In this document: positions 39,197 to 47,538 of the stretch, piece after piece
How positions within the stretch are numbered: position 1 is the stretch's first letter
Layout of the letters: every line of letters starts with the position of its first letter
Assembly: GCA_913045275.1 (NCBI GenBank)
Contig: CAJWPG010000005.1
Span: 1 to 55,036, forward strand
Length of the DNA: 55,036 nucleotides
Reading direction: 5' to 3'
From: an uncultured Pelagibacteraceae bacterium
Lineage (GTDB): Bacteria; Pseudomonadota; Alphaproteobacteria; Pelagibacterales; Pelagibacteraceae
Made by a program: the position numbers and the translations under genes
The notes under the pieces: model-generated
What the model was told of the DNA's origin: nothing
What the model saw: only the letters and a program-made list of their open reading frames with translations
Databases searched by the model: none

Positions 39197-39898
39197 ATGG
39201 TTTCAGAAGAAAAAAATCAAAATAACATCATACGCTCTGAGTTAATTTTTGATAATACTAAGTATATATTTGCTGATAAACCAATAAATAGATTTAAAAC
39301 TAAACCAAAAGTAGAAGATATATCATTAAAATTAGAAGAATTGAGAGATGAGATAGAAAAAATAGAAAACTGCGAATTAAAAAAAAATGCTTCAAAGTTA
39401 GTTTTTAGCGACGGTGATAATAGAAGTAAAATCATGATTGTAGGAGAAGGTCCTGGACAAAAAGAAGATGAGGTCGGAAAACCTTTCGTTGGTGATGCTG
39501 GTATACTTTTAAACAAGATGTTAAAATCAATTAGTGTTGAAAGAAAAAATGTTTACATTACAAATGTAGTTAATTACAGACCGCCAAATAATAGAAAACC
39601 TGAACCTAATGAAATAACAAAATATTCGAATTTTTTAAGAAAACACATTTCAATTATTGATCCAAAAATATTAATATTAATGGGTAGCTCAGCAATGGAA
39701 TCTTTATTTGGTTCAAAAATAAAAATTACAAAAGAAAGAGGCTTGTGGAAAGAAATAATTATTAATAACAAAACATACCTTTGCATGATTACTTTTCATC
39801 CTGCTTATCTTTTAAGACAGCCTGAAAATAAAAAATATTCATGGACAGATTTAAAAGAAATAAGAAAAAAAATTGATCAACTAAATTTAATATTATAA
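39197..39898 (+). CDS. Uracil-DNA glycosylase, family 4-like, lacking most iron-sulfur cysteines
   Basis: Excises uracil from DNA. Family motifs are GEGPGQKEDEVGKPFVGDAG at about residue 83 and HPAYLL at 201-206. Family 4 normally holds a 4Fe-4S cluster with C-x2-C, then Cys in the NVVKCRPP-like loop and one more 16 residues on. Here only C59 survives; the matching positions are I56, Y127 (NYRPP) and Y143. Other alphaproteobacterial members may share this. Start ATG at 39197, 233 aa. It is the first gene of a run ending in rnhB and ccrM. Confidence 0.9.
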   Translation: MVSEEKNQNNIIRSELIFDNTKYIFADKPINRFKTKPKVEDISLKLEELRDEIEKIENCELKKNASKLVFSDGDNRSKIMIVGEGPGQKEDEVGKPFVGDAGILLNKMLKSISVERKNVYITNVVNYRPPNNRKPEPNEITKYSNFLRKHISIIDPKILILMGSSAMESLFGSKIKITKERGLWKEIIINNKTYLCMITFHPAYLLRQPENKKYSWTDLKEIRKKIDQLNLIL

Positions 39899-39907
39899 AT
39901 TATTAAA

Positions 39908-40042
39908 ATGATTGAATTGCATAAAAAATACATAAATTGGTTTAAAGAAAAACTGAATATGTCCGATTATGCTTTGTTATGGTTGTCTTTTATTAAAGGA
40001 CTTATAATCGGTTTGCTTGTTTATCATTTCATTATTCTTTAA
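39908..40042 (+). CDS. 44-residue putative membrane peptide, coupled to rnhB
   Basis: An ATG at 39908 opens a 45-codon frame: a charged N terminus (MIELHKKYINWFKEKL), then one hydrophobic helix from about ALLWLS to FIIL. The stop TAA (40040-40042) overlaps the rnhB start ATG as TAATG, so ribosomes finishing it can restart on rnhB. The spacer to the glycosylase gene is only 9 bp. No family is recognised. A chance frame this neatly fitted between two genes is less likely, but translation is not proven. Confidence 0.6.
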   Translation: MIELHKKYINWFKEKLNMSDYALLWLSFIKGLIIGLLVYHFIIL

Positions 40043-40623
40043 TGAAAAAGATTTTAGCAGGTGTAGATGAAGTTGGAAGAGGAAGCTTAATTGGCCCCGT
40101 TTATGCTGCGGCAGTTATATTAAATAACAATATTGATAAAAAAAAACTAAAAGACTCAAAAAAAATATCCAAAATAAGCCGTGAATATTTAGAAAAATAT
40201 ATTAAAAGAAATTCTTGTTGGGCAATTGGCTCTGCATCTTTAAAGGAAATAGAAAAACTTAATATTTTAAATGCTAGTTTGCTGGCCATGAAAAGAGCAA
40301 TTAAAAAATTAAAAAAAAAACCTACATTGGTTTTAATTGATGGAAATAAAGTTCCTAAAATGAAAAATTATAAACTGAAAAGTATAATTAAAGGAGATCA
40401 AAAAATTTCCGAAATATCTGCAGCCTCAATTATTGCAAAAGTTTCGAGAGATCGTTTGATTGCCAATTTTTCAAAAAACTTTAAAAAATATAGCTGGGCA
40501 AAAAATGCTGGATATGGAACAAAAGATCATATGGTAGCTATTAAAAAATACGGCATAACAAAATTTCATAGAAAAACCTTTAAGCCAATACACAATATAT
40601 TGAGTCTTAATAAATCAAGATAA
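40042..40623 (+). CDS. rnhB: Ribonuclease HII
   Basis: Removes misincorporated ribonucleotides and RNA primers from DNA. The catalytic acids are in AGVDEVGRGSLIGPVYAAAVIL (D and E near residue 8) and VLIDGNKVP, with a later aspartate in SKVSRDRL. The SIIAKVSRDRLIANF stretch and terminal HRKTFKPI are conserved. 193 aa. Its start is overlapped by the stop of the 44-residue ORF. ccrM follows after 72 bp. Confidence 0.97.
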   Translation: MKKILAGVDEVGRGSLIGPVYAAAVILNNNIDKKKLKDSKKISKISREYLEKYIKRNSCWAIGSASLKEIEKLNILNASLLAMKRAIKKLKKKPTLVLIDGNKVPKMKNYKLKSIIKGDQKISEISAASIIAKVSRDRLIANFSKNFKKYSWAKNAGYGTKDHMVAIKKYGITKFHRKTFKPIHNILSLNKSR

Positions 40624-40629
40624 CAAGAA

Positions 40630-40634
40630 GACTC
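40630..40634 (+). promoter_or_regulatory. Isolated GANTC site upstream of the ccrM promoter
   Basis: GACTC, a CcrM target, lies 19 bp upstream of the predicted -35 element. Together with the two sites inside the promoter it makes three GANTC sites in 49 bp. Confidence 0.6.
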
Positions 40635-40653
40635 AAATTAATTCAATCGTAGG

Positions 40654-40682
40654 TTGACTGAGACTCTAGGCTGGAGTCTAAT
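40654..40682 (+). promoter_or_regulatory. Candidate methylation-sensitive ccrM promoter
   Basis: TTGACT (40654-40659) and TCTAAT (40677-40682) stand 17 bp apart, each one base from the -35 and -10 consensus. Two GANTC sites form an inverted repeat AGACTC-N7-GAGTCT (40661-40679): the first lies in the spacer and the second overlaps the -10. Transcription would start about 40689, close to the ccrM ATG at 40696. The layout suggests that the methylation state of its own targets affects the promoter, as reported for Caulobacter ccrM; that link is inferred. Confidence 0.6.
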
Positions 40683-40695
40683 TGTTATTTATAAA

Positions 40696-41769
40696 ATGAT
40701 TAACTCGAAATTAATAAATACAATTATCAATGGTGATAGTCTCAAGGAATTAAAAAAAATTCCAAATGAAAGTTTCGATTTAATCTTTGCCGACCCTCCT
40801 TACAATTTACAATTAAAAAAGAAATTAATTAGACCAGATGCATCAAAAGTAGATGCTGTTAACGACGAGTGGGATAAGTTTAAAAATTTCAAAAGCTATG
40901 ATGAATTTACAACAAAATGGCTTTATGAATGCAAACGAATATTGAAAAAAGATGGTGCTATTTGGGTGATAGGAAGTTATCATAATATATTTAGGGTTGG
41001 CAGTAAAATGCAAGATCTTGGATTTTGGATATTAAATGATGTGATCTGGAACAAAAATAATCCAATGCCAAATTTTAGAGGAACGAGATTTACCAATGCT
41101 CACGAAACAATAATTTGGGCCTCAAAAAGTGAAAAATCGAAATACACTTTCAACTATCAGTCGCTTAAATGCTTAAACGATGATCTTCAAATGCGATCCA
41201 CATGGAATTTGCCAATTTGTAATGGAAGTGAGAGATTAAAAAACAATGGAAAAAAGGTTCACTCAACACAAAAACCTGAATCGTTACTTCATAGAATTAT
41301 TCTTGCCTCTTCAAATAAAAACGATTTGGTTTTAGATCCATTTTTGGGTTCGGGAACTACAGCTGTAGTATCAAAAAAATTAGGCAGAAATTATTTTGGA
41401 ATAGAAAAGGAAAAAAAATATTTTGAAGCAGCCAAGAAAAGAATTAAGAATGTAAAAGTTATTGAAGATGAGCTTTTAGACACTTTGCAGAACAACAAAT
41501 CAAAACCTAGAATACCATTTGGATCACTTGTTGAAATGGGTGTAATAAAACCTGGTACCGAGATATATGACCAAAAGAAAAGGGTAAATGCAAAAATTAT
41601 GGTAGATGGAAGTATAAAATATCAAGAATCAGAAGGTTCTATACACAAAATTGCAGCTAAAATCATTGGTGCTGAGAGTTGTAATGGCTGGACTTTTTGG
41701 CATTATCAATCTGGAAATTCATTAAAACCAATTGATGAACTTAGACAAAGATTAAGAACTTCAAATTAA
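40696..41769 (+). CDS. ccrM: Cell-cycle DNA adenine methyltransferase CcrM (GANTC)
   Basis: Beta-class N6-adenine methyltransferase. The catalytic motif DPPYNLQL is at residues 33-40 and the SAM-binding DPFLGSGTT in the later half, followed by NYFGIEKEKKYFEAAKKRI. The C terminus (about 257-357) is the RAMA-like extension typical of CcrM (IPFGSLVEMGVIKPGTEIYD, GSIHKIAAKIIGAESCNGWTFWHY). The ATG at 40696 is preferred to an in-frame ATG at 40654, which would fall inside the promoter. The stop shares TTAA with the convergent monooxygenase. Confidence 0.95.
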   Translation: MINSKLINTIINGDSLKELKKIPNESFDLIFADPPYNLQLKKKLIRPDASKVDAVNDEWDKFKNFKSYDEFTTKWLYECKRILKKDGAIWVIGSYHNIFRVGSKMQDLGFWILNDVIWNKNNPMPNFRGTRFTNAHETIIWASKSEKSKYTFNYQSLKCLNDDLQMRSTWNLPICNGSERLKNNGKKVHSTQKPESLLHRIILASSNKNDLVLDPFLGSGTTAVVSKKLGRNYFGIEKEKKYFEAAKKRIKNVKVIEDELLDTLQNNKSKPRIPFGSLVEMGVIKPGTEIYDQKKRVNAKIMVDGSIKYQESEGSIHKIAAKIIGAESCNGWTFWHYQSGNSLKPIDELRQRLRTSN

Positions 41770-42899
41770 TCTCTATAGATTTTACCTAAATAATTTTCTA
41801 AAAATTTTTCATTTTTTGTTAGATATTTTAGACAAATATTCCTTATAAAAATAGATAGAGGATTTTTTAGATGAAAAGCAAAATGATTTAGTTTTGATCT
41901 CCAATTTACTGAATTAATTTTATTAATTCGTTCTTTATAAAATATATCATTATTATTTTTTATATTTTGAAATAAATCATTTGATGTTTCTATAGATTGC
42001 GAAGCACCTTGAGCAAATGAAGGTGGAAAAGAAAATAAAGCATCTCCAACAAAAAATATATTTTTTTTATTAATAATCTCTATTTTTTCACTTACAAAAA
42101 TTGGAAAAGCTTTAATATTTTCTAAATTACTTTTTATATCTAAAAATGAATTTTGATTAATGGTGCCAAGAAGTGATTGTAAAAAATCATTATTTTCAAA
42201 TAATTTTTCATCAGCAAGTTGTTCTTTAGATAAATTTTTTCTAATTATAGAGATAAAATTATAATCTTTATTCTGATTAACTGGATAAATTACAAAATGA
42301 AAATTTGAACCCATAAATATCGAGACATCAGGATTATCATAGTTTTTTATATTTCCTCTTAAAGCCACTGATTTAAAAAACTTTGGAGCTATATGTTTTT
42401 CAGCAATAATCGATTTTGAATTAGAAAAAACACCATCAGACACAATAATATAATCAAAATTTTCAATTGTATTATTGGAAAAATGGGCGTTCAATTTTTC
42501 TCCATATTCAACTTTTTTTAACTCAACATTATGATTTATTTTACTATCTGGAATATCATCTAACAAAAATTTTATTAAAGTAGATCTTTTTAAAGTTGTA
42601 TAATAGTTACTTTCATCATTAAATTTATTTATATCAATATCACAAATCTTATTATTATTTTTTGCATCAACAAAATTTACTCTTTTGGGATATGATAGAT
42701 CGTGTACCGATAAATTTTTAAATCCTATTTTATTAAGCAGCTTAATACTGTTTACAGAAAGCTGAATTCCATAACCTTCTTCTAGATTAAATTTTGAACG
42801 TTTTTCATAAATTTTATATTCAAAATCTATTTCTTTTTCTAATAAGTTTGCAAGATACAAACCTGAAATTCCGGCACCAATGACAGCTATATTTTTCAT
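41766..42899 (-). CDS. FAD-dependent monooxygenase, function unknown
   Basis: Group A flavin monooxygenase related to UbiH and salicylate hydroxylase. It has the dinucleotide motif VIGAGISGLYLANLLE at the N terminus, the middle DYIIVSDGVFSNSK (the DG motif for FAD/NADPH) and the C-terminal GDALFSFPPSFAQGASQSIETSN (the GD motif). At 377 aa it is complete. The substrate is not evident; a ubiquinone-ring hydroxylase is possible but no motif proves it. Its ATG overlaps the mutY stop by 1 nt, so the two share a transcript. Confidence 0.82.
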   Translation of the reverse strand: MKNIAVIGAGISGLYLANLLEKEIDFEYKIYEKRSKFNLEEGYGIQLSVNSIKLLNKIGFKNLSVHDLSYPKRVNFVDAKNNNKICDIDINKFNDESNYYTTLKRSTLIKFLLDDIPDSKINHNVELKKVEYGEKLNAHFSNNTIENFDYIIVSDGVFSNSKSIIAEKHIAPKFFKSVALRGNIKNYDNPDVSIFMGSNFHFVIYPVNQNKDYNFISIIRKNLSKEQLADEKLFENNDFLQSLLGTINQNSFLDIKSNLENIKAFPIFVSEKIEIINKKNIFFVGDALFSFPPSFAQGASQSIETSNDLFQNIKNNNDIFYKERINKINSVNWRSKLNHFAFHLKNPLSIFIRNICLKYLTKNEKFLENYLGKIYRD

Positions 42900-43888
42900 T
42901 AAATCTTTGAGACAGAGTTAAATATTTTTTTTGTAAAAGAAGGCAAAATTATTGATTTAGTATGATCTCGATTAAGTAAAATTTTATTTTTTATATTTGG
43001 TAATTTATCAATTTTATTTAAAATTATTTTCATATCCATATTTGATAATTTAATATTAATTTTTTTACTATTTGAATATTTATATTTTTTTTCCTCTACT
43101 TCACTCATCGGAAAAATTGGCATATTTTTTAAAAAATTAAATTTATTATTTTTTATTAATAAATATTTATTATTATTTTGGTAAATTCTTGCTTCAAAAT
43201 ATTTTGTTATATTAAATTTGTTTTTTGTCCTAACCACAAAATCATTTTTTTTACATGAAATGCAATTTAGCGAGATTGGACATTTTGCACATAGAGGATT
43301 ATTGGGTTTGCAAACTAAAGCTCCGATTTCCATTATGGCTTGAGCATAATCGCTTGCTCTACTTGATGCTCCAAAAAAATGGATTTTATTATTTAAATAT
43401 TCTTTTGAAATTTCATCTTCTCTTCTTAGGTAAAAAACTCTTTTTAATATTCTTTCTACATTTCCATCTAATGGTATGATTTTTTTATTTAAGGCAATGG
43501 CCATTATGGCTCTTGATGTATAATCACCAATACCTGGTAATGTTTTTAGCTGTTCAGTCGTGCTAGGCAATCTACCTTTATAATCTTTTAAAATTTTAAT
43601 AGCTGTCTTTTTTAAATTTCTAGCCCTAGAATAATATCCCAAGCCTTCCCAATATCTCATTAATGTTTCATTTTTAACTTTAGCTAGACTATTTATATTT
43701 GGAATTTTTTTTATAAAGCTAACAAAATAAGGAATTACAGTTTTTACTTGGGTTTGTTGGAGCATAAACTCGCTAACCAAAGTATAATATTCTCTCTTTT
43801 TCTTAGAAACTTTTTTTCTCCAAGGTAAAAACCTTTTATTATTATCGTACCAATAAAGAATTTTTTTTGATATGTTTTTACCATTCAT
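42899..43888 (-). CDS. mutY: A/G-specific adenine glycosylase MutY
   Basis: Removes adenine mispaired with 8-oxoguanine. Catalytic E40 is in SEFMLQQTQV and D141 in PLDGNVERIL, with the helix-hairpin-helix LPGIGDYTSRAI. The 4Fe-4S ligands follow the exact C-x6-C-x2-C-x5-C pattern at C193, C200, C203 and C209. The C-terminal NUDIX-like domain (about 230-329) is weakly conserved. The start codon directly abuts the start codon of the divergent DUF721 gene (CAT|ATG). Confidence 0.97.
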   Translation of the reverse strand: MNGKNISKKILYWYDNNKRFLPWRKKVSKKKREYYTLVSEFMLQQTQVKTVIPYFVSFIKKIPNINSLAKVKNETLMRYWEGLGYYSRARNLKKTAIKILKDYKGRLPSTTEQLKTLPGIGDYTSRAIMAIALNKKIIPLDGNVERILKRVFYLRREDEISKEYLNNKIHFFGASSRASDYAQAIMEIGALVCKPNNPLCAKCPISLNCISCKKNDFVVRTKNKFNITKYFEARIYQNNNKYLLIKNNKFNFLKNMPIFPMSEVEEKKYKYSNSKKINIKLSNMDMKIILNKIDKLPNIKNKILLNRDHTKSIILPSFTKKIFNSVSKI

Positions 43889-44371
43889 ATGAGTCTAAAA
43901 TATAATACTAAGCAGAGATATAAAACCATTCAAGGATTAAGATCTTTTAAAAATACTTTACCCACAAAAGTAAAAAGAATACTTGATAAAAAAGGTCATA
44001 TGTACTCAGAGACTCTGGACAATTGGAAATACATTGTTGGAGATGAGTTATTTAAAGTTTGCTATCCAAAATCTTTTAAAAGTTCAAATAAATTGGGAGG
44101 AAGTTATTTAAATATTATGGTTAAAAGGGGTAATGAAGTTGACCTTGAATATTCAAAAAAAAATATAATAAATAAAATGAATGCCTACTTTGGCTATGAG
44201 GCAGTTAAAAATGTAAAACTCAATACTTTTGAAGGTCAGTATGAAAAAAGCAAAGAAAAAAAAGTCGTTAATGCGACAAAAAGAGAACACATAAAAAAAA
44301 TAGATAATATTAAAAATGATAAAATTAAAAAATCTTTATTAGAATTAAGTAAAATTTTTAAACCAAAATGA
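43889..44371 (+). CDS. DUF721 (DciA-like) protein
   Basis: 160-residue DUF721 protein. DciA members of this family act as replicative-helicase loaders or operators in bacteria lacking DnaC/DnaI. The recognisable part runs from about LPTKVKRILDKKG through NWKYIVGDEL and YLNIMVKRGNEVDLEYSKKNIINKMN. The N terminus and tail are lysine-rich. It is followed by the DsbA-like gene with a 4-nt overlap, then smc, an order seen in alphaproteobacteria. The start abuts that of mutY with no spacer. Confidence 0.82.
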   Translation: MSLKYNTKQRYKTIQGLRSFKNTLPTKVKRILDKKGHMYSETLDNWKYIVGDELFKVCYPKSFKSSNKLGGSYLNIMVKRGNEVDLEYSKKNIINKMNAYFGYEAVKNVKLNTFEGQYEKSKEKKVVNATKREHIKKIDNIKNDKIKKSLLELSKIFKPK

Positions 44372-44949
44372 AAAAAATAATAATTACAACTTTATTTATT
44401 GCTTTTTATTTTTTACCTATAAATTTGAAAGCTGAAGTTAAACCAATTTCTGAAGGTAATGTAGATGCAAAAATTAAAATTGTAGTTTTCGAGTCATTAA
44501 CCTGTAGTCACTGTGCAAATTTTCATAAAAATGTTTATCCAAACTTAAAAGAAGACTTTATCGATAAAGGCAATGTTTATATTGAGTTCAAAAACTTTCC
44601 TTTAGATATGGCTGCAATGAATGCATCAAAAATTGCACATTGTAAAAATGATGGAAATTCGGAAATTCTTCATTATCTATTTGATAATCAGAGACAATGG
44701 TTAAAAGGCAAAACAATTGAAGAACTAAATACGAATATCAAAAACTTTATTGAAAAATCAGATTTCAACTTAGATATAGACGTATGTCTAAGCAATAAAG
44801 AAGCTGAGGATCATATTTTAGAAGACCGAATCGAGGGTGTTAAAAAATTCAAAGTAGATGCAACTCCTACATTAATTATTAATGGGGAAAAGTTCGATAA
44901 TCCGACAAACTACAAAAAATTGAAAAAATTTTTAGAAAAACTGATATAA
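44368..44949 (+). CDS. DsbA-family periplasmic thiol-disulfide protein
   Basis: Thioredoxin-fold protein with a signal peptide (hydrophobic core residues 4-18, cleavage near LKAEV). The redox motif is C46-S-H-C49 in SLTCSHCANFH, followed by YIEFKNFPLDMAAMNASKIAHC. A cis-Pro loop appears in VDATPTLIINGEKF near the end. It probably introduces or isomerises disulfides in exported proteins. 193 aa. It overlaps the DUF721 gene by 4 nt and precedes smc by 8 bp. Confidence 0.92.
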   Translation: MKKIIITTLFIAFYFLPINLKAEVKPISEGNVDAKIKIVVFESLTCSHCANFHKNVYPNLKEDFIDKGNVYIEFKNFPLDMAAMNASKIAHCKNDGNSEILHYLFDNQRQWLKGKTIEELNTNIKNFIEKSDFNLDIDVCLSNKEAEDHILEDRIEGVKKFKVDATPTLIINGEKFDNPTNYKKLKKFLEKLI

Positions 44950-44957
44950 GTTAGTGA

Positions 44958-47531
44958 ATGGAGTTTAAAAAAATCCATTTAAATGGATTTAAATCATTTG
45001 CTGAAAAAACAAATTTTCTCATTGAAGAAGGATTAACTGGAATAGTTGGCCCTAATGGATGTGGCAAATCAAATATAGTTGAATCATTAAGATGGTGCAT
45101 GGGAGAAACCTCTGCAAAAAGTATGAGGGGTTCAGGGATGGAAGATGTTATTTTTTCAGGAACTTCAAACAAGCCTTCAAAAAATATTGCTGAAGTATCT
45201 ATTAACTTATCAAACGATAATAAAGATGGTCCGCATCAATACAACGAATTAGATGAAATTGAAATTAGACGTAAGATTGAAAAAGACAAAGGTTCAAAAT
45301 TTTATATAAATAATAAAGAAGTCAGGGCAAAAGCTGCTCAAATGTTTTTTGCAGACTTGTCAACTGGAGCACATTCACCCTCAATTATTAGTCAAGGAAG
45401 AATAGGAGCTTTAGTTACTGCTAAACCATCTGATAGAAGGGCAATATTAGAAGAGGCAGCAGGTATAGCGGGACTGCATGTTAGAAGACATGAGACAGAA
45501 TTAAGGTTGGGAGCTGCAGAAAATAACTTAAAAAGAGCAGACGAATTAAGAAGGCAACAAGAAAAGCAGTTAGCAAATTTACAGAAGCAAGCTGAAGAAG
45601 CTGCAAAATATAAATCTATATCTGAAGAAATACGTAAAGTTGAATCTGGTTTATATTATTTAAAATTAAAAGAAATTGATCATGAAATAAAATTAGAAAA
45701 TGAGATAAATATAGAGGCAGATGATAAGGTAAAAGAATTCAATGATAAACTTGAAGAAATAGAAAAAAAAATCAAAATTGAAGTTGAAAAAGTAACACCG
45801 GTTAGAGAAAAAAATATAGAAAACTTATCAAAAATACAAAGATTGAACCTAGAACTAAAAGGAATAGATAAAGAAAGTGATAGAATAAAAGAAGAAATAG
45901 ATTCAATAAAAAATACCTTAAAAGTTATTGATGAAGATATTGATAGAGAAAAAAGTATTGTAATTGACGCAAATTCCAATGAAAGAAGACTTAAAGAAGA
46001 AAAGAGTCAACTAATAGAAATAGACTCGAAATATTATGAAACTGAAAAACTATCCAGTCAAGATCTAGAACGTGCAAAATCCAAACTAAAAAGCGAACAA
46101 GACAGGATGGATACTTTGCTTGAATCCATTAATTTAGAATTCTTACAAAAAAATTTTGAAACTGTTAATTCAACAAAAGAACAATTGGATAAGGCTAAAA
46201 GTTTAATTGCTGAAAATAAAGGTGAAGAAGCAATAGCTGTATTGGAAGAATGCAAGACAAACTTATCTTTCATAAGCATGAAAATTAAAGATATAGAAAA
46301 TGATAATTTAATTTCAAATTTAAATTCAAAGAATGAAATAATTAAACAAATGCAAGATGGTTATGCAGAAACTTATAGCAAAAACCAAAGCATAAAGAAA
46401 GAATCTGTTAAGAGAAATGAAAGAATAAAAATAATTGATCAAGAAATTGAGAGCTGGAAAAACTTGTTAAATAATTCTGAAAAAATGTCCATCGAATTAA
46501 ATGAAAGAAAAAATAAACGGAATTTAAAATTAAATGAATTAGAAAAACAACCACAAACTCAAGCAGAAAAAAAAGGTCAGATCTCTGAAAATTTGAGAAT
46601 TTCAGAAAAAGAAAAAAATGAAAATAAAATTTTAATTGAAGAAATTGATGAAAAAATAATTAGTTTAAGAAATGAACTAAATAGTACCAAAGAAAGATCA
46701 ATTGAAATAAGAGAAAGAAAGGCTAGCTCAGGTGCAACAATTGATGGATTAAATAAGAGAAGAAATGATTTACTAGATAGAGTTAAGACGGAACTCAATT
46801 TAAAAGAAGATAATTTATTAGAATTTTCTAATCTTGAGAAAGAAAAAGAGTTTCCAGATACGGTTGCACAAGAAGAACTTTTAGATAAAAAAAAACGAGA
46901 AAGAGAAAAATTAGGTTCAGTAAATTTAATTGCAGACGAAGAAACTTCAAAATATGAAAGTGAAATAAAAAAAATGGAAAAAGACAGACAAGATCTTGTA
47001 ACTGCCATAATTAAACTCAAAGAAAGTATTACTGAATTAAATCAAAAAGGAAGGGAAAGATTGTTAGAAGCCTTTGAAAAAGTAAATAGAAAATTTAATG
47101 AGGTATACACAAAATTATTCAATGGAGGTAATGCTAAACTAGAATTAGTTGACTCTGATGATCCATTAGACGCAGGTTTAGAAATGTTGGTCAGTCCTCC
47201 AGGAAAAAGACTTCAATCGATAACACTACTATCTGGAGGCGAGCAGGCTTTAACGGCTCTATCTTTAATATTTGCAGTCTTTTTAACTAATCCAGCACCA
47301 ATATGTGTTTTGGATGAAGTTGATGCACCGCTCGATGATGCAAATGTAACAAGATTTTGTAATCTTTTATCTGAATTAACAAAAATTACTTCCACAAGAT
47401 TTATTATTGTTACCCACCATGCGCTAACTATGTCAAAAATGGATAGATTATATGGTGTAACAATGCTAGAAAAAGGTATTAGTCAGCTAGTTGCGGTTGA
47501 TCTTCAAAAAGCTGAAAGCATGGTCGCATAA
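44958..47531 (+). CDS. smc: Chromosome segregation ATPase SMC, lacking a recognisable hinge
   Basis: SMC ATPase organising chromosome arms. The head has Walker A GPNGCGKSN (31-39), an N-terminal Q-loop region (SIISQGRIGALVTAKPSDRR), the ABC signature LLSGGEQ (758-763 region), and Walker B CVLDEVDAPLDDAN (783-796) with H820. Between about 185 and 690 the chain is heptad-like and Lys/Glu-rich throughout. The roughly 180-residue globular hinge with its conserved glycines expected at the middle is not seen. At 857 aa it is about 300 shorter than usual SMCs. It ends 7 bp before atpI. Confidence 0.95.
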   Translation: MEFKKIHLNGFKSFAEKTNFLIEEGLTGIVGPNGCGKSNIVESLRWCMGETSAKSMRGSGMEDVIFSGTSNKPSKNIAEVSINLSNDNKDGPHQYNELDEIEIRRKIEKDKGSKFYINNKEVRAKAAQMFFADLSTGAHSPSIISQGRIGALVTAKPSDRRAILEEAAGIAGLHVRRHETELRLGAAENNLKRADELRRQQEKQLANLQKQAEEAAKYKSISEEIRKVESGLYYLKLKEIDHEIKLENEINIEADDKVKEFNDKLEEIEKKIKIEVEKVTPVREKNIENLSKIQRLNLELKGIDKESDRIKEEIDSIKNTLKVIDEDIDREKSIVIDANSNERRLKEEKSQLIEIDSKYYETEKLSSQDLERAKSKLKSEQDRMDTLLESINLEFLQKNFETVNSTKEQLDKAKSLIAENKGEEAIAVLEECKTNLSFISMKIKDIENDNLISNLNSKNEIIKQMQDGYAETYSKNQSIKKESVKRNERIKIIDQEIESWKNLLNNSEKMSIELNERKNKRNLKLNELEKQPQTQAEKKGQISENLRISEKEKNENKILIEEIDEKIISLRNELNSTKERSIEIRERKASSGATIDGLNKRRNDLLDRVKTELNLKEDNLLEFSNLEKEKEFPDTVAQEELLDKKKREREKLGSVNLIADEETSKYESEIKKMEKDRQDLVTAIIKLKESITELNQKGRERLLEAFEKVNRKFNEVYTKLFNGGNAKLELVDSDDPLDAGLEMLVSPPGKRLQSITLLSGGEQALTALSLIFAVFLTNPAPICVLDEVDAPLDDANVTRFCNLLSELTKITSTRFIIVTHHALTMSKMDRLYGVTMLEKGISQLVAVDLQKAESMVA

Positions 47532-47538
47532 TTAGTCA

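Noticed and set aside
40654..40695. CcrM start at 40654
   Set aside because: It would use the -35 region as coding sequence and adds an N terminus unlike other CcrM proteins.
46577..47020. 147-codon antisense frame within smc
   Set aside because: Ser/Leu/Phe-rich complement of a Lys/Glu coiled coil, the expected shadow of such a gene; the frame has no start context.
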